Of a DNA stretch of 64,000 bases, positions 63,549-64,000 are shown one piece after another (the stretch's first letter is position 1; each line of letters opens with the position of its first letter). Source of the DNA: JANXVY01 sp040080145 (GTDB lineage Bacteria; Pseudomonadota; Alphaproteobacteria; Rhizobiales; Hyphomicrobiaceae); NCBI GenBank assembly GCA_040080145.1, contig JBEBJA010000055.1, positions 1 to 64,000 of the forward strand, in the 5' to 3' direction. The translations under genes were made by a program, and so were the position numbers. Below the pieces are notes generated by a model. That model saw nothing but the letters and a program-made list of their open reading frames with translations. It was not told the origin of the DNA and did no database searches.

Positions 63549-63730
63549 CCGGGTCGTCCAATCCATCCATTCAGCAATGCTGGCAGGCCTCGCCCCGATC
63601 ATTCGCGATCGCGGCAAGCGCACCACACAGCGCTGTGCTGGTTAGGCAAGAGCGCCGGCGCGACCGGTTTGGACTTTTACGTCTGTGCGTGTGTCGACGG
63701 GCATGCGCGCCAAACGTCAGGTGCGCTACA

Positions 63731-63857
63731 CTAGAGCCTGATCGTTTGATATGGAAGCACTTGCGAACATCGAGAACGTGAATCAGTCTGTAAAAGCAAG
63801 AGACTAGAACACGTGGCCCGCTCGAAACCGATTCCGTCAAGAGTGAACGTGCTCTAG
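63731..63857. repeat. Palindromic intergenic element
   Basis: CTAGAGC at 63,731 is answered by GCTCTAG at 63,851-63,857, enclosing CTGATCG, GGAAGC and CGATTCCG, the layout of a degenerate version of the CTAGAGCATGATC-type repeats common in Alphaproteobacteria. The 180 bases before it, after the SWIM gene, show no gene. Confidence 0.6.
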
Positions 63858-63861
63858 GGTG

Positions 63862-64000
63862 ATGAACGACTTTTTGGCGGGTGCAGCGATGCGGGACAAG
63901 ACCTATTTGTGTTTCTGGGGTAAGGCGCAGGGTGAGCGCGAGGGCGAGCCAGCGTGGCACCCGAATGCCTACCATAGCTTGGATGTTGCGGCTGTCGCCG
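63862..64000 (+). CDS. cas3: Cas3 (type I CRISPR helicase-nuclease), 5' end only
   Basis: Cut by the right edge after 46 codons (alternative start at 63,889). KTYLCFWGKAQGE followed by PAWHPNAYHSLDVAAVA is the N-terminal HD nuclease domain of Cas3 (FWGK ... WHPxxYHxLDVAAVA, with the metal-binding His in YHSLD). Cas3 unwinds and degrades DNA recognised by Cascade. The gene begins five bases after a palindromic element. The rest of the locus lies outside the window. Confidence 0.8.
   Translation, partial: MNDFLAGAAMRDKTYLCFWGKAQGEREGEPAWHPNAYHSLDVAAVA

Overview
The window is G+C-rich DNA from an alphaproteobacterium. It carries a recF-gyrB pair, a RegB/RegA redox two-component system with a SenC/SCO protein, and crotonyl-CoA carboxylase/reductase plus ethylmalonyl-CoA mutase of the ethylmalonyl-CoA pathway. 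I cannot name the order or genus with confidence.

Chromosomal core, 1-22.6 kb: the 3' part of recF, gyrB, two small leftward genes, a large membrane protein, a MltB-type transglycosylase, small exported proteins, a YgjP-type metallopeptidase, SenC, RegB, RegA, a YihY/BrkB membrane protein, ccr, ecm, three small related membrane-anchored proteins, a tandem pair of 154-residue DMT-type transporter proteins, and tRNA-Leu(CAA). Intergenic regions hold dispersed palindromic repeats and one unusually structured 300-bp stretch at 14.95-15.28 kb.

Integrated element, about 22.6-49.19 kb: a 26-bp copy of the 3' end of tRNA-Leu recurs at 49,164-49,189, next to a tyrosine integrase. Integrase-type 13-bp direct repeats lie just inside both ends. 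The backbone has a ParA/ribbon-helix-helix/RepA operon with six 17-bp iterons, a PIN-domain toxin-antitoxin pair, a serine resolvase, a second tyrosine recombinase, and a leftward transfer/replication operon. That operon encodes an FtsK/SpoIIIE-type DNA translocase without its own membrane segment, a membrane-anchored coiled-coil protein and a rolling-circle Rep (HUH), an arrangement like that of actinomycete integrative elements. Cargo includes an A/T-richer block with MurL, MurD2 and a D-glutamate-cyclase-like protein (D-glutamate and peptidoglycan metabolism), and an operon of two related lipoproteins plus a lysozyme-like protein.

Scar region, 49.2-52.8 kb: broken genes (casE/cas6e, a DUF6573-type gene, a phage integrase, probably hen1) around an intact Fic protein and a winged-helix regulator.

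Conflict-type operon, 52.9-63.5 kb: four translationally coupled genes, DUF4132, MoxR-type AAA+ ATPase, a DUF5682-vWA fusion and a SWIM zinc-finger protein, related to the E. coli molR/yehL-yehQ set. The window ends in the first codons of a cas3 gene, so a type I CRISPR-Cas locus probably continues to the right.
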